Assembly (NCBI RefSeq): GCF_000723405.1
Contig: NZ_CCAE010000014.1
Coordinates: 26,894 to 90,893 of the forward strand
Source of the DNA: Hydrogenophaga intermedia
Lineage (GTDB): Bacteria > Pseudomonadota > Gammaproteobacteria > Burkholderiales > Burkholderiaceae_C
DNA: 64,000 nucleotides
Direction: 5' to 3'
Shown here: in pieces, positions 19,562 through 27,054 of the stretch
Layout of the letters: each line of letters begins with the position of its first letter
How positions within the stretch are numbered: the first letter of the stretch is position 1
Made by a program: the position numbers and the translations under genes
The notes under the pieces: model-generated
What the model was told of the DNA's origin: nothing
Seen by the model: only the letters and a program-made list of their open reading frames with translations
The model's database searches: none

Positions 19562-19861
19562 TCAGCCGCAGGCGGCGCGAACGATCTTGCCCGTCTTGGT
19601 GTCGGTCTCGATCGTGACCCGTTCCTGGCGGTAGTCCATGGTGACGGCCTGGCCGGGCTGGATCTGCCGCACGAGGGTGGCGCCTGTGAGCCGCCGGGCT
19701 TCGGCGTCGCTGACGGCGGCCTTGCCGACGAGCGCCTGGGCGGCGTCGGGGCGGCAGGCGCCGGCTGGGCCAGCTGATGTGGGAGGTGTCGGGCTTTGGC
19801 AGGCCGCGAGGCCCAGGGTCGCCAGCACGGCGGCGCCGATGGCGAGAGACTTCATCTTCAT
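19562..19861 (-). CDS. Peptidase inhibitor I78-family lipoprotein
   Basis: 99 residues: MKMKSLAIG signal with lipobox LAAC, then an I78 domain. The domain shows 'CRPDAAQALVGKAAV', an Arg/Leu-rich helix, 'RQIQPGQAVTMDYRQERVTIETD' and the terminal 'RAACG', with the cysteine pair conserved in the family. I78 proteins are small potato-inhibitor-I-like folds thought to protect the envelope from serine proteases. It stands alone, convergent with dkgB. Confidence 0.88.
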   Translation of the reverse strand: MKMKSLAIGAAVLATLGLAACQSPTPPTSAGPAGACRPDAAQALVGKAAVSDAEARRLTGATLVRQIQPGQAVTMDYRQERVTIETDTKTGKIVRAACG

Positions 19862-19935
19862 GTCGGTCCTCCTTGGGCGGGTGGCGGCGAACGGCGGCGA
19901 TCGAGGATGGCCAGAGGCGTTCGCGCAGGGAGGCG

Positions 19936-20009
19936 TGGAGCGGGTGAAGGGAATCGAACCCTCGTATGAAGCTTGGGAAGCTGCCGTTCTACCATTGAAC
20001 TACACCCGC
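19936..20009 (-). tRNA. tRNA-Gly (CCC)
   Basis: On the minus strand the acceptor GCGGGTG (20003-20009) pairs with CACCCGC (19940-19946). The D arm GTTC-AATGGTA-GAAC, the anticodon loop TTCCCAA (anticodon CCC) and the T arm AGGG-TTCGATT-CCCT are all present. The discriminator is T and CCA is encoded (19936-19938). The anticodon stem has one C-T mismatch (GCAGC/GCTTC). Total length 74 with CCA. Confidence 0.95.
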
Positions 20010-20037
20010 AGCAGGGGCGGATTCTAGCGCCCCGCGC

Positions 20038-20919
20038 TCAGTCCGTCCCGGTAGCGATGGGCGCACCCGGCCGCGCGCACCACTCGCTCCACGACCCCGG
20101 GTAGAGCGCCGCACCACCCAGGCCTGCCACCTCCATCGCCAGCAGGTTGTGGCAGGCGCTCACGCCCGAACCGCACTGGTTCACCACCGCTTCAGGCGGG
20201 CGGCCGTCGAGCAGTGCCTCGAACTCGGCGCGCAGCACCGCGGCGGGCTTGAAGCGGCCATCGGCCTGCAAGTTGTCGCGGAACGGGCGGTTGCGCGCGC
20301 CGGGGATGTGGCCGCCCTTGGGGTCGAGCGTTTCGTTCTCGCCGCGGAAGCGGTCGGCGCCGCGTGCGTCCAGCACCAGCCAGCGTGGCTCGTCGATGTT
20401 GGCGCGCAGTGTCTCGTGGCCCACCACCTTCGACAGCGAGGGCCGGGTCTTCAGCGGCGCAGGCGTGGGGCGCGGCGACGCCTCGGCGGTGAGGGGCAGG
20501 CCGGCGGCCTTCCAGGCGCCCAGGCCGCCGTCCAGCACGGCCACGTTCTCATGACCGATCCAGCGCAGCATCCACCAGAGGCGCGCGGCGTACAGGCCGC
20601 CGCTGTTGTCGTAGGCCACCACCGGCCTGTCGGTGCTCACGCCCAGCGCGCTCATGGCCTGCAGGAACATCAGCGCATCGGGCAGCGGGTTGCGGCCGTT
20701 GTCGCCGGTGCGTGGGCCCGACAGGGTGTGCCCCATGTGCACGTGATGGGCGCCGGGGAGGTGGCCCGCGTCGTACGCGCGGCGACCGATGTCTGGGTCG
20801 CTGGTGTCGCCGCTGCAGTCGAGCACGACCGGGGGCGTGGCCGACTGCAGGGCGCTGGCGAGTTCACTGGTGCTGATGAGGGTGGTGTGGAGGGTGGTGT
20901 GGAGGGTGGTGTGGTTCAT
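20038..20919 (-). CDS. Two-domain sulfurtransferase (SseA-type rhodanese)
   Basis: 293 residues. Two rhodanese domains: an inactive N-terminal one (~15-145, 'VVLDCSGDTSDPDIGRRAYDAGHLPGAHHVH') and a catalytic one (~165-290, 'WLVLDARGADRFRGENETLDPKGGHIPGARN') with active-site loop CGSGVSA, like the CGSGVTA loop of 3-mercaptopyruvate sulfurtransferase. It moves sulfane sulfur from 3-mercaptopyruvate (or thiosulfate) to acceptors such as cyanide or thiols. The first 14 residues are a triplicated TTLH segment encoded by a 12-bp direct repeat. It lies 13 bp after the MFS gene and is likely co-transcribed with it. Confidence 0.92.
   Translation of the reverse strand: MNHTTLHTTLHTTLISTSELASALQSATPPVVLDCSGDTSDPDIGRRAYDAGHLPGAHHVHMGHTLSGPRTGDNGRNPLPDALMFLQAMSALGVSTDRPVVAYDNSGGLYAARLWWMLRWIGHENVAVLDGGLGAWKAAGLPLTAEASPRPTPAPLKTRPSLSKVVGHETLRANIDEPRWLVLDARGADRFRGENETLDPKGGHIPGARNRPFRDNLQADGRFKPAAVLRAEFEALLDGRPPEAVVNQCGSGVSACHNLLAMEVAGLGGAALYPGSWSEWCARPGAPIATGTD
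20881..20916 (-). repeat. 12-bp triplet repeat at the sulfurtransferase 5' end
   Basis: GGTGGTGTGGAG occurs at 20881-20892 and 20893-20904, with a third copy matching for 10 bases at 20905-20914. It encodes the repeated TTLH segment directly after the start codon. Slippage would change the length by four residues without altering the frame. Confidence 0.85.
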
Positions 20920-20932
20920 GGGGAGAAGGGGT

Positions 20933-22306
20933 TCAGGCCTTGTGGCCGCTCAATTGGTTGCCCGCGTCGCGCGGCAGCCGCCGGCAGGCGGGCGTGGCCA
21001 GGGCGCCGATGAACGCCAGGACGAGGAAGGCCAGCCCGTAGTCCAGCGGCACGGCCTCGGCCCGGCCGGCGCCGCGCGCCGCCAGCGTGACCACCACGGA
21101 CGACAGCGAGATGCCGACCATGATGGCGAGCTGCCACACCATGGTGTTGAGCGTGGTGGCCGCGCCGATGCGCGCCGGTGGCAGCTCGGCATAGGCGATG
21201 GCCGCGACGGCGTTGAACTGCACCGCGCGGAAGAAGCCCGCAATGGACACCGCCAGCGCGATGGCGCCCAGGCCCCAGTGGTCGCGGAACAGCGCGCACA
21301 CCACCAGCCCCGCCACGCACAGCGAGCCGTTGACCAGCATCACCCGGCGAAAGCCCCAGCGGCGCAGCATGGGCGTGGTCTGCGTCTTGGTGAGCATGGA
21401 CACGACCCCGCTGGCCAGCAGCACCAGGCCGCTCTGCACCGGCGTGTAGCCCAGGCCCAGTTGCAGCATCAGCGGCAGCAGGAAGGGCAGGGCGCCGTAG
21501 CCGACGCGCAGCAGCGAGCCCGACCAGAACGAGGCCGCGAAAGTGGGCACGCGCAGCAGCGACCAATCGAGCATGGGCAGGCGGGCGCGGCGGCTGCGGT
21601 ATCCGTAGGCCAGCACCAGCACAGCCATCGGCAGCAGCCAGACGAAGAGGCCCAGGCGGCCTTCGCGCACGCCCTCCAGCACCACCACCACGATGGCCAG
21701 CGCGCCGCCCAGCAGCAGCCACGACAGCGCGTCGAAGCGGCCGTCGGCGCTCTGGCGGATCTGCGGGAAGGCGCGCAGGGAGCCCAGCAGGCACAGCAGC
21801 GCGATGGGCACGTTGATGAGGAAGATCCAGTGCCAGGACAGCCAGGTGGTGAGCAGGCCACCCAGCGGCGGGCCCAGCATGGGGCCCGCCATGGCGAGCG
21901 TGATCATCCAGGCCAGCGCGTTCACCAGTTGCGGCTTGGGCGTGACGTGCACGATGGACGTGCGGCCCACCGGCACCATCAGCGCGGCCGAGGCGCCCTG
22001 GATGGCGCGCGCCGCCACCAGCATGGGCAGGCTGGTGGACAGCGCGCACATCAGCGAGCTGAGCGCGAAGATGCCCAGCGCGGCCTGGAAGACGGTGCGC
22101 GTGCCGAAGCGCGAGGCCAGCCAGTCGCCCGTGGGGATGAAGACCACGCTGCACAGCAGGTAGACCGTCATCGTGAGGTTCAGGCTCAGGGGATCGACGC
22201 CCAGGCTGGCGGCGATGTCCGGAATGGCCGGCGCGATGATGGTGGAGTCGAGTTGCTCCATGAAGAAGGCCAGCCCCACCGTGAGCGGGAGCAGGCGCTG
22301 GTTCAT
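20933..22306 (-). CDS. MFS transporter, DHA2 (EmrB/QacA) family multidrug pump
   Basis: 457 residues from 'MNQRLLPLTVGLAFFMEQLDSTIIAPAIPDIAASLG'; the DHA2 signature 'LDSTIIAPAIPDIA' is in helix 1. It has about 14 hydrophobic segments and motif C in helix 5 ('AMAGPMLGPPLGGLLTTWLSWHWIFLINVP'), which marks antiporters. An in-frame upstream ATG at 22414 lies inside the Bug receptor gene and was not used. It is an inner-membrane drug/H+ antiporter; substrate unknown. It is followed by the sulfurtransferase gene. Confidence 0.92.
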   Translation of the reverse strand: MNQRLLPLTVGLAFFMEQLDSTIIAPAIPDIAASLGVDPLSLNLTMTVYLLCSVVFIPTGDWLASRFGTRTVFQAALGIFALSSLMCALSTSLPMLVAARAIQGASAALMVPVGRTSIVHVTPKPQLVNALAWMITLAMAGPMLGPPLGGLLTTWLSWHWIFLINVPIALLCLLGSLRAFPQIRQSADGRFDALSWLLLGGALAIVVVVLEGVREGRLGLFVWLLPMAVLVLAYGYRSRRARLPMLDWSLLRVPTFAASFWSGSLLRVGYGALPFLLPLMLQLGLGYTPVQSGLVLLASGVVSMLTKTQTTPMLRRWGFRRVMLVNGSLCVAGLVVCALFRDHWGLGAIALAVSIAGFFRAVQFNAVAAIAYAELPPARIGAATTLNTMVWQLAIMVGISLSSVVVTLAARGAGRAEAVPLDYGLAFLVLAFIGALATPACRRLPRDAGNQLSGHKA

Positions 22307-22368
22307 GAACGCACGCCCTTGCCGGGAGCGGCTTCGTGGTGATCGGGTTCGTGGCGCATCCGACGAGC

Positions 22369-23352
22369 TTACTGCGTGACCTGGATGCCGCTGGTCTTGA
22401 CGAATTCCGACCACTTGCGCGCGTCGTCGGCCACCTGCTTGCCGAACTCGGCCGGCGAATTGCCGCCGGGCTCGGCGCCCACGGTCTCCATGCGCTTGCG
22501 CATCTCGGGCGTCTGCAGGGCCGGGCGCAGCACGTTGGCGATGCGCTCCACCACGGCGGGCGGCGTGCCGGCGGGTGCGAACAGGCCGCTCCAGCCGGTG
22601 ACGTCGAAGCCGGGCACGCCCGACTCGGCGATGGTGGGGATGTCGGGCGTCTGCGGGTAGCGGCGCGCGCTGGTGAGTGCGATGGGGCGCAACTTGCCCG
22701 ACTGCATCCAGGTCAGCGCGTCGGAGTAGTTGGCGAAGCTCATGTGCACGTCGCCGGCCGCGGCCGCCGCCACGGCGGGTGCGCCACCGCGGTAGGGCAC
22801 GTGCACCATCTTCAGGCCCAGTTGGTGCTTGAGGATTTCGCCCGCGAACTGCGTGAGGCCGCCCGCGCCGCCGAAGTTGAGCTTGCCCGGATTGGCCTTG
22901 GCGTGGGCCACGAACTCCTGGAAGTTGTTCACCGGCAGCGAGGGGTTGACCATCAGCACCAGCGGGTTGGTGTTGATGAGCGTGATGGGCGCGAAGTCCT
23001 TTACGCCGTCGTAGCCCACCTTGAAGATGTACTGGTTCAGCGTCTGCGGCGCGGCCAGGGCCAGCAGCAGGGTGTAGCCGTCGGGCGCGGCCTTGGCCAC
23101 GTACTCGGTGCCCAGACTGCCCGCAGCGCCCGGCTTGTTCTCGATGATCACCGGCTGCTTGAGCCCGTCCTGCAGCGCGGGCTGGATCATGCGCGCGACG
23201 ATGTCGCCGATGCCGCCGGGCGCGTAGGGCACGACGATGCGGATGGCCTTGGTCGGCCAGGGCTCATTGGCGAGTGCGAAGGGACTCGTGATCGATAGGC
23301 CGGCGCCGAGCAGCGCCAGTGCCGCGAGGCGGCGCGAGAGCGTGGGTGTCAT
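22369..23352 (-). CDS. Bug-family (TctC) tripartite tricarboxylate-type solute receptor
   Basis: 327 residues with a cleavable signal peptide ending near 'SPFALANEPWPTKAIRIVVPYAPGG'. 'WPTKAIRIVVPYAPGGIGDIVARM' and 'NKPGAAGSLGTEYVAKAAPDGYTLL' are the hallmarks of Bordetella-type Bug periplasmic receptors, which bind carboxylates with two conserved water-mediated contacts. No TctA/TctB membrane genes are nearby, as is common for Bug proteins. It lies 31 bp after the Rieske beta-subunit gene in the same direction. As with TphC beside terephthalate dioxygenase, it probably binds the aromatic acid that the dioxygenase attacks (inference). Confidence 0.92.
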   Translation of the reverse strand: MTPTLSRRLAALALLGAGLSITSPFALANEPWPTKAIRIVVPYAPGGIGDIVARMIQPALQDGLKQPVIIENKPGAAGSLGTEYVAKAAPDGYTLLLALAAPQTLNQYIFKVGYDGVKDFAPITLINTNPLVLMVNPSLPVNNFQEFVAHAKANPGKLNFGGAGGLTQFAGEILKHQLGLKMVHVPYRGGAPAVAAAAAGDVHMSFANYSDALTWMQSGKLRPIALTSARRYPQTPDIPTIAESGVPGFDVTGWSGLFAPAGTPPAVVERIANVLRPALQTPEMRKRMETVGAEPGGNSPAEFGKQVADDARKWSEFVKTSGIQVTQ

Positions 23353-23383
23353 GGGGTTTGTCTCCGGAGTGTTGTAGGGGCGG

Positions 23384-23851
23384 TCAGAGCGGATAGACCA
23401 TCAAGGTGTCGACCATCCGCGAATCCAGCACGACGCGTCTTTGCGCGATTCGCCATCCCTGGGGGCCCGGCTTGAGCACGTCGTCGTAGCGACCGGTCGC
23501 GAAGACCTCGGTCTGGCCGGTGTGCATGGTCCGGTAGATCACGAAGGACGAGCGCACGGCGCATTGGCCGTCGGGCTTCGGTTCGATCAGCGGACGCCCC
23601 ACCACGTGGCGGTGGGTGTGGTTCTCGAAGATGTTGGCGATGCGCAGCGCCTTGATGCGGTCGTCCATCATGCCGCGCCCTTCGCACAGCACGATGCCGA
23701 TGGGCATGTTCGCCTCGACGTTCTGGCGCGTGGTCACGAGGTAGCTGGCGTCCTCCTCGAAGTAGGCGCTCCAGTCCTCGAACAGGCCATCGTCGAGCGT
23801 GTGGCAGTAGCGCTCCAGGAAGTCGGCGATCTGGTCGGCGTTGCTGCTCAT
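23384..23851 (-). CDS. Aromatic-ring-hydroxylating dioxygenase, beta (small) subunit
   Basis: 155 residues, one cystatin/NTF2-like domain. It shows 'IADFLERYCHTLDDGLFEDWSAYFEEDASYLVTTRQN' and 'GRYDDVLKPGPQGWRIAQRRVVLD', the usual start and finish of Rieske oxygenase small subunits. Its length equals that of TphA3-type subunits. It is structural, completing the alpha3beta3 hexamer. Its ATG overlaps the alpha-subunit stop by 4 bp (ATGA), so translation is coupled and the stoichiometry matched. Confidence 0.92.
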   Translation of the reverse strand: MSSNADQIADFLERYCHTLDDGLFEDWSAYFEEDASYLVTTRQNVEANMPIGIVLCEGRGMMDDRIKALRIANIFENHTHRHVVGRPLIEPKPDGQCAVRSSFVIYRTMHTGQTEVFATGRYDDVLKPGPQGWRIAQRRVVLDSRMVDTLMVYPL

Positions 23852-25092
23852 TCGTGGAACCCCATGATGGTCTGGTAGCCGTGCCAGAAGCCGCGCACGG
23901 CCGCTTCGGTGGCGCGTGAGGACTCATTCGACTCGGCGAGCTTGCCGCCCATCTCGATGAACGAGGCCTTGTCGTCGGAGCCGCGCGTGCCGCGCTGCAC
24001 GAAAGAGTTGATGCAGCCGTCCTCCAGCGCGACGAGCCCCGCCGCGCCGGTGAGGTTGGCCTGCATCACGCGCATCTTTTCCTGCTCGGGCGTGTCGGTC
24101 TCGTAGCCCAGGAAGACCCAGTACAGCTCGGTCTTGTCCACGCCGCGCGGCACCACGAAGCGCACCGCCAGCGAGTTCAGCGTGAGCTGGCTCACCAGCG
24201 TGGGGAAGATGGTCTGGATGCTGTGCGTGATCTGGTCGTCGAAACCGTCCCAGGCCTGCAGCAATTGCGGGCCGTCGAGCTCGGAGCTGTACTTGGCCGA
24301 GTGCACCTCGGCGCTGGTGTATTCGGCGGCGGCGTCCAGCGTGGCGCGCTTGCTGTAGCTGATGTGGTGCCACTTCTTCTCCGACAGGATGATGCCGCCG
24401 TCCATGTCGAGGCGGTTCACCTTGAAGGTGGTGTAGAAGGTGTGCAGCAGCGTGGCGTGGTACGAGTCGCGCACGTTCTCGGCGTACAGCTTCCAGTTGT
24501 TGTGGATCATCTGGCTGTGCGTGCCGAGGATCTTCAACGGATGGTCCATGTTGCGCTTGAGGAAGGCGGTAATGCGGTCACCCAGGAATTCCTCCAGCGG
24601 CGGCGCTTCGTCCGAAAACGTGCCGAACACGATGCCCGCGACCACCGACACGCGGATGGGCTGCAGGCGGTGTTTCGAGACATCGAAGTCCTCGGGCATG
24701 CCGCCCTTGCCCTTCACGCCCTTCTGGAAGGCCACGCCGCGCAGTTGCCCGTCGAGCTTGTAGTTCCAGGCGTGGTACACGCAGGTCAGCGACTTTTTGT
24801 TGTCGCGCTCCTTCAGGCACACCAGCGCGCCCTTGTGCGCGCAGCGGTTGACCATGCCGTGCAGCTCGCCGTTCTCGTCGCGCGTCACGATGATGGGCGT
24901 GTCGCCGATCCAGGTGGTGCGGATGTCGCCGGGGTTCTTCACTTCCACCGTGAGGCAGAGGTAGTGCCAGATCGGGCCGCGGAAGATCTTCTCCTGCTCC
25001 ATCTGGTAGATGGCGGGGTCGGAGAAGACGCGGTAGGGCACGCGTGTGGCGCCGCCGGCGGGCCAGCGCAGATCGCAAGGGGTCGTTTCCAT
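23848..25092 (-). CDS. Rieske aromatic dioxygenase, alpha (large) subunit, terephthalate-dioxygenase-like
   Basis: 414 residues. The Rieske [2Fe-2S] ligands are C84-x-H86 ('NRCAHKG') and C104-x2-H107 ('CVYHAW'). The mononuclear iron is held by H212 and H217 in 'NVRDSYHATLLHTFY', with the bridging Asp209 just before; the distal Asp lies further C-terminal. Length and many segments ('VAFQKGVKGKGGMP', 'ALEDGCINSFVQRG') resemble TphA2 of terephthalate 1,2-dioxygenase and related salicylate or phthalate enzymes. It adds O2 to an aromatic acid in the cytoplasm. Neither a reductase nor a dihydrodiol dehydrogenase gene is adjacent. The substrate is inferred only as an aromatic carboxylate. Confidence 0.9.
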   Translation of the reverse strand: METTPCDLRWPAGGATRVPYRVFSDPAIYQMEQEKIFRGPIWHYLCLTVEVKNPGDIRTTWIGDTPIIVTRDENGELHGMVNRCAHKGALVCLKERDNKKSLTCVYHAWNYKLDGQLRGVAFQKGVKGKGGMPEDFDVSKHRLQPIRVSVVAGIVFGTFSDEAPPLEEFLGDRITAFLKRNMDHPLKILGTHSQMIHNNWKLYAENVRDSYHATLLHTFYTTFKVNRLDMDGGIILSEKKWHHISYSKRATLDAAAEYTSAEVHSAKYSSELDGPQLLQAWDGFDDQITHSIQTIFPTLVSQLTLNSLAVRFVVPRGVDKTELYWVFLGYETDTPEQEKMRVMQANLTGAAGLVALEDGCINSFVQRGTRGSDDKASFIEMGGKLAESNESSRATEAAVRGFWHGYQTIMGFHE

Positions 25093-25184
25093 GTCTCGTG
25101 GGGGCTCGAAGGGATCAGAGCTGCGGATGCTAGGGACGCGCTGACCATAAGTCGATAAGATGAAGGCGATCAGCGATATCTGGA

Positions 25185-26159
25185 ATGCAGATGGGACAAG
25201 ACGCCGGCCCCCGATTCGATCTCAACTTGTTGCGGGTGTTTCTCGCGGTGTACGAAGCAAAGAGCGTCGGCGGTGCCGCACAGGCCTTGAACATGAGCCA
25301 GCCCGGCCTGAGCACCGCACTCGCGCGCCTGCGCCGGCAATTGGGGGACCCGCTGTTCCTGCGCGGCGCCACCGGCATGGAGCCCACCAGCCGCGCGCGC
25401 AGCCTGGCCGATTCGGTGCGCGGGATCATGCGATCGGTGGACGCCGAGGTGCTCAAGCCGCCGGTGTTCGACCCCACCACCTCCACGCGCGAGTTCCGCA
25501 TCGCGCTCACCGACATCGCCGAGGGCATTTACCTGCCCATCGCGCTGCGGGCACTGAAGGAAAACGCCTCGCGCATGAGCCTGCGCTCGGTGTTCATGTC
25601 GCCGCGCGAACTGGAGGAGGCCATGGCCGCGGGCGAGGTGGACATGGCCGCCGGCTTCTACCCCGACATCAAGGGCTCGGCCTTCATGCACCGACGCATC
25701 GCGCTGCACTCTTTTGCCTGCATCGCGGCCGCCCGCCACCCCGAGCTGGGCGAGCGCATGACGCCGGAGCAGTTCGCGCGCCTGCCGCACGTGGTGGTGG
25801 AGGCCACCGGCCGCAGCCAGGAGGTGTTCGACCGATTTCTGCAGCGGCGCCAGTTGCAGCGCGACGTGGTGCTGCGCACGCCGCACTTCATGAGCGTGCC
25901 GGTGATCGTGGCCGAAAGCGACGCGGTGGCCGTGGTGCCGCAGGCCCTGGCCGATTTCATCATCGACCACCCGCGCATCAGGCAGGTGCAACTGCCGTTT
26001 CGACCACCCACGTTTCAAGCGAACCTGTACTGGCACCGCAGCGCGCACACGGACCCGGCCAACCAGTGGCTGCGCCAGGCGCTGATCCGCGAGTTCCCGC
26101 GTTTGCAGGCGCGGGCGTATGACCGCAACGGCCGTGCGGCGAACGCGCCACGGGGCTGA
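25185..26159 (+). CDS. LysR-family regulator of the dioxygenase locus
   Basis: 324 residues from 'MQMGQDAGPRFDLNLLRVFLAVYEAKSVGGAAQAL'; the second Met at 25191 is an alternative. The HTH is 'SQPGLSTALARLRRQLGDPLFLR', with a type-2 periplasmic-binding effector domain from ~95 to 310. It belongs to the NodD/NahR/PnbR-like branch, which often regulates aromatic degradation. It is divergent from the Rieske alpha-subunit gene over 92 bp, so it probably activates the dioxygenase-receptor operon with the aromatic substrate as inducer. Confidence 0.92.
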   Translation: MQMGQDAGPRFDLNLLRVFLAVYEAKSVGGAAQALNMSQPGLSTALARLRRQLGDPLFLRGATGMEPTSRARSLADSVRGIMRSVDAEVLKPPVFDPTTSTREFRIALTDIAEGIYLPIALRALKENASRMSLRSVFMSPRELEEAMAAGEVDMAAGFYPDIKGSAFMHRRIALHSFACIAAARHPELGERMTPEQFARLPHVVVEATGRSQEVFDRFLQRRQLQRDVVLRTPHFMSVPVIVAESDAVAVVPQALADFIIDHPRIRQVQLPFRPPTFQANLYWHRSAHTDPANQWLRQALIREFPRLQARAYDRNGRAANAPRG

Positions 26160-26162
26160 GGA

Positions 26163-26930
26163 TCAGCTCGCCTCGGCGGGCAGCGTTTGCATCCAGCCGT
26201 CGAGCACGCGGGCCAGCTCACCCGGGCATTCGGCCGCGCTGATGTGCGCGGCCTCCACCTCGACGATGCGCGCGCCGGCGATGCCGTCGGCGATGGCTTG
26301 CGATTGCGCCAGCGGCGTGGCGAGGTCGTGGCGGCCCGCGACGATCAGCGTGGGTGTGGTGATGCGCCGGTTGCCAGCGCGCAGGTCCATGGCGGCGATG
26401 GCCTCGCAGGCGCGCACGTAGCCCAGCGAGTCCGTGTCGAGCAGGCTCTGGCGCAGGCGCGCCGCCACGGCCTGGCCGTCGGCGCTCTGACGGAAGGCGG
26501 GCGTGAGCCAGCGGTCGATGGACGCGTCGGCCACGGCGGGCATGCCGGTGGTGCGCACGGCCTGGATGCGCGTGTCCCACAGCGTGCGGTCGGCGTAGTG
26601 CGGGGCCGAATTGATGACCGCCAGGCCACGCAGCAGCGAAGGGTGGCGCGCCGCCAGGGCCTGGCCCACCATGCCGCCGAGCGACAGGCCGGCGAACACC
26701 ACCGGGCCGGACGAGACCGAGCGGATCACGGTGGCGGCGTCGTCGGCGAGGTCGTCGATGCTGTAGGGCGCATCAGGCGAGGGGCCCTGGCCATGGCCGC
26801 GGTGGTCGTAGCGGACCACGCGGTAGCGCGGAGCGAGCAGGGCCGTGAGCTCGTCCCACATGTGGCGGTCGAGGGCGAGTGCGTGGCTCAGGACCACCGT
26901 GGGTCCTTGTCCGTCCTGGCTGGTGTTCAT
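26163..26930 (-). CDS. Alpha/beta hydrolase, 3-oxoadipate enol-lactonase (PcaD)-like
   Basis: 255 residues. Nucleophile elbow GLSLGG (Ser near residue 101), acid Asp in 'LIVAGRHDLATP' and His in 'VEVEAAHISAAECP' complete the catalytic triad. The oxyanion strand is 'VVLSHALALDRHMWDEL'. Spacing and length match PcaD-type lactonases of the beta-ketoadipate pathway and related carboxylesterases. No other pca genes are adjacent except the CoA-transferase pair 15 kb away, so the lactonase role is tentative. It is convergent with the LysR gene, 3 bp apart. Confidence 0.85.
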   Translation of the reverse strand: MNTSQDGQGPTVVLSHALALDRHMWDELTALLAPRYRVVRYDHRGHGQGPSPDAPYSIDDLADDAATVIRSVSSGPVVFAGLSLGGMVGQALAARHPSLLRGLAVINSAPHYADRTLWDTRIQAVRTTGMPAVADASIDRWLTPAFRQSADGQAVAARLRQSLLDTDSLGYVRACEAIAAMDLRAGNRRITTPTLIVAGRHDLATPLAQSQAIADGIAGARIVEVEAAHISAAECPGELARVLDGWMQTLPAEAS

Positions 26931-27054
26931 GGTCTGCTGCGTCGTGAGGGGGAACGCGGCAGTCTACGGGCCCGGGTGGCGCAGGCGCATCGCTCAGCGC
27001 GATACGCGATATCGCTTCGCGCGAGCGAGCCGCGCGCTCATGGGCGAGGAGCGT

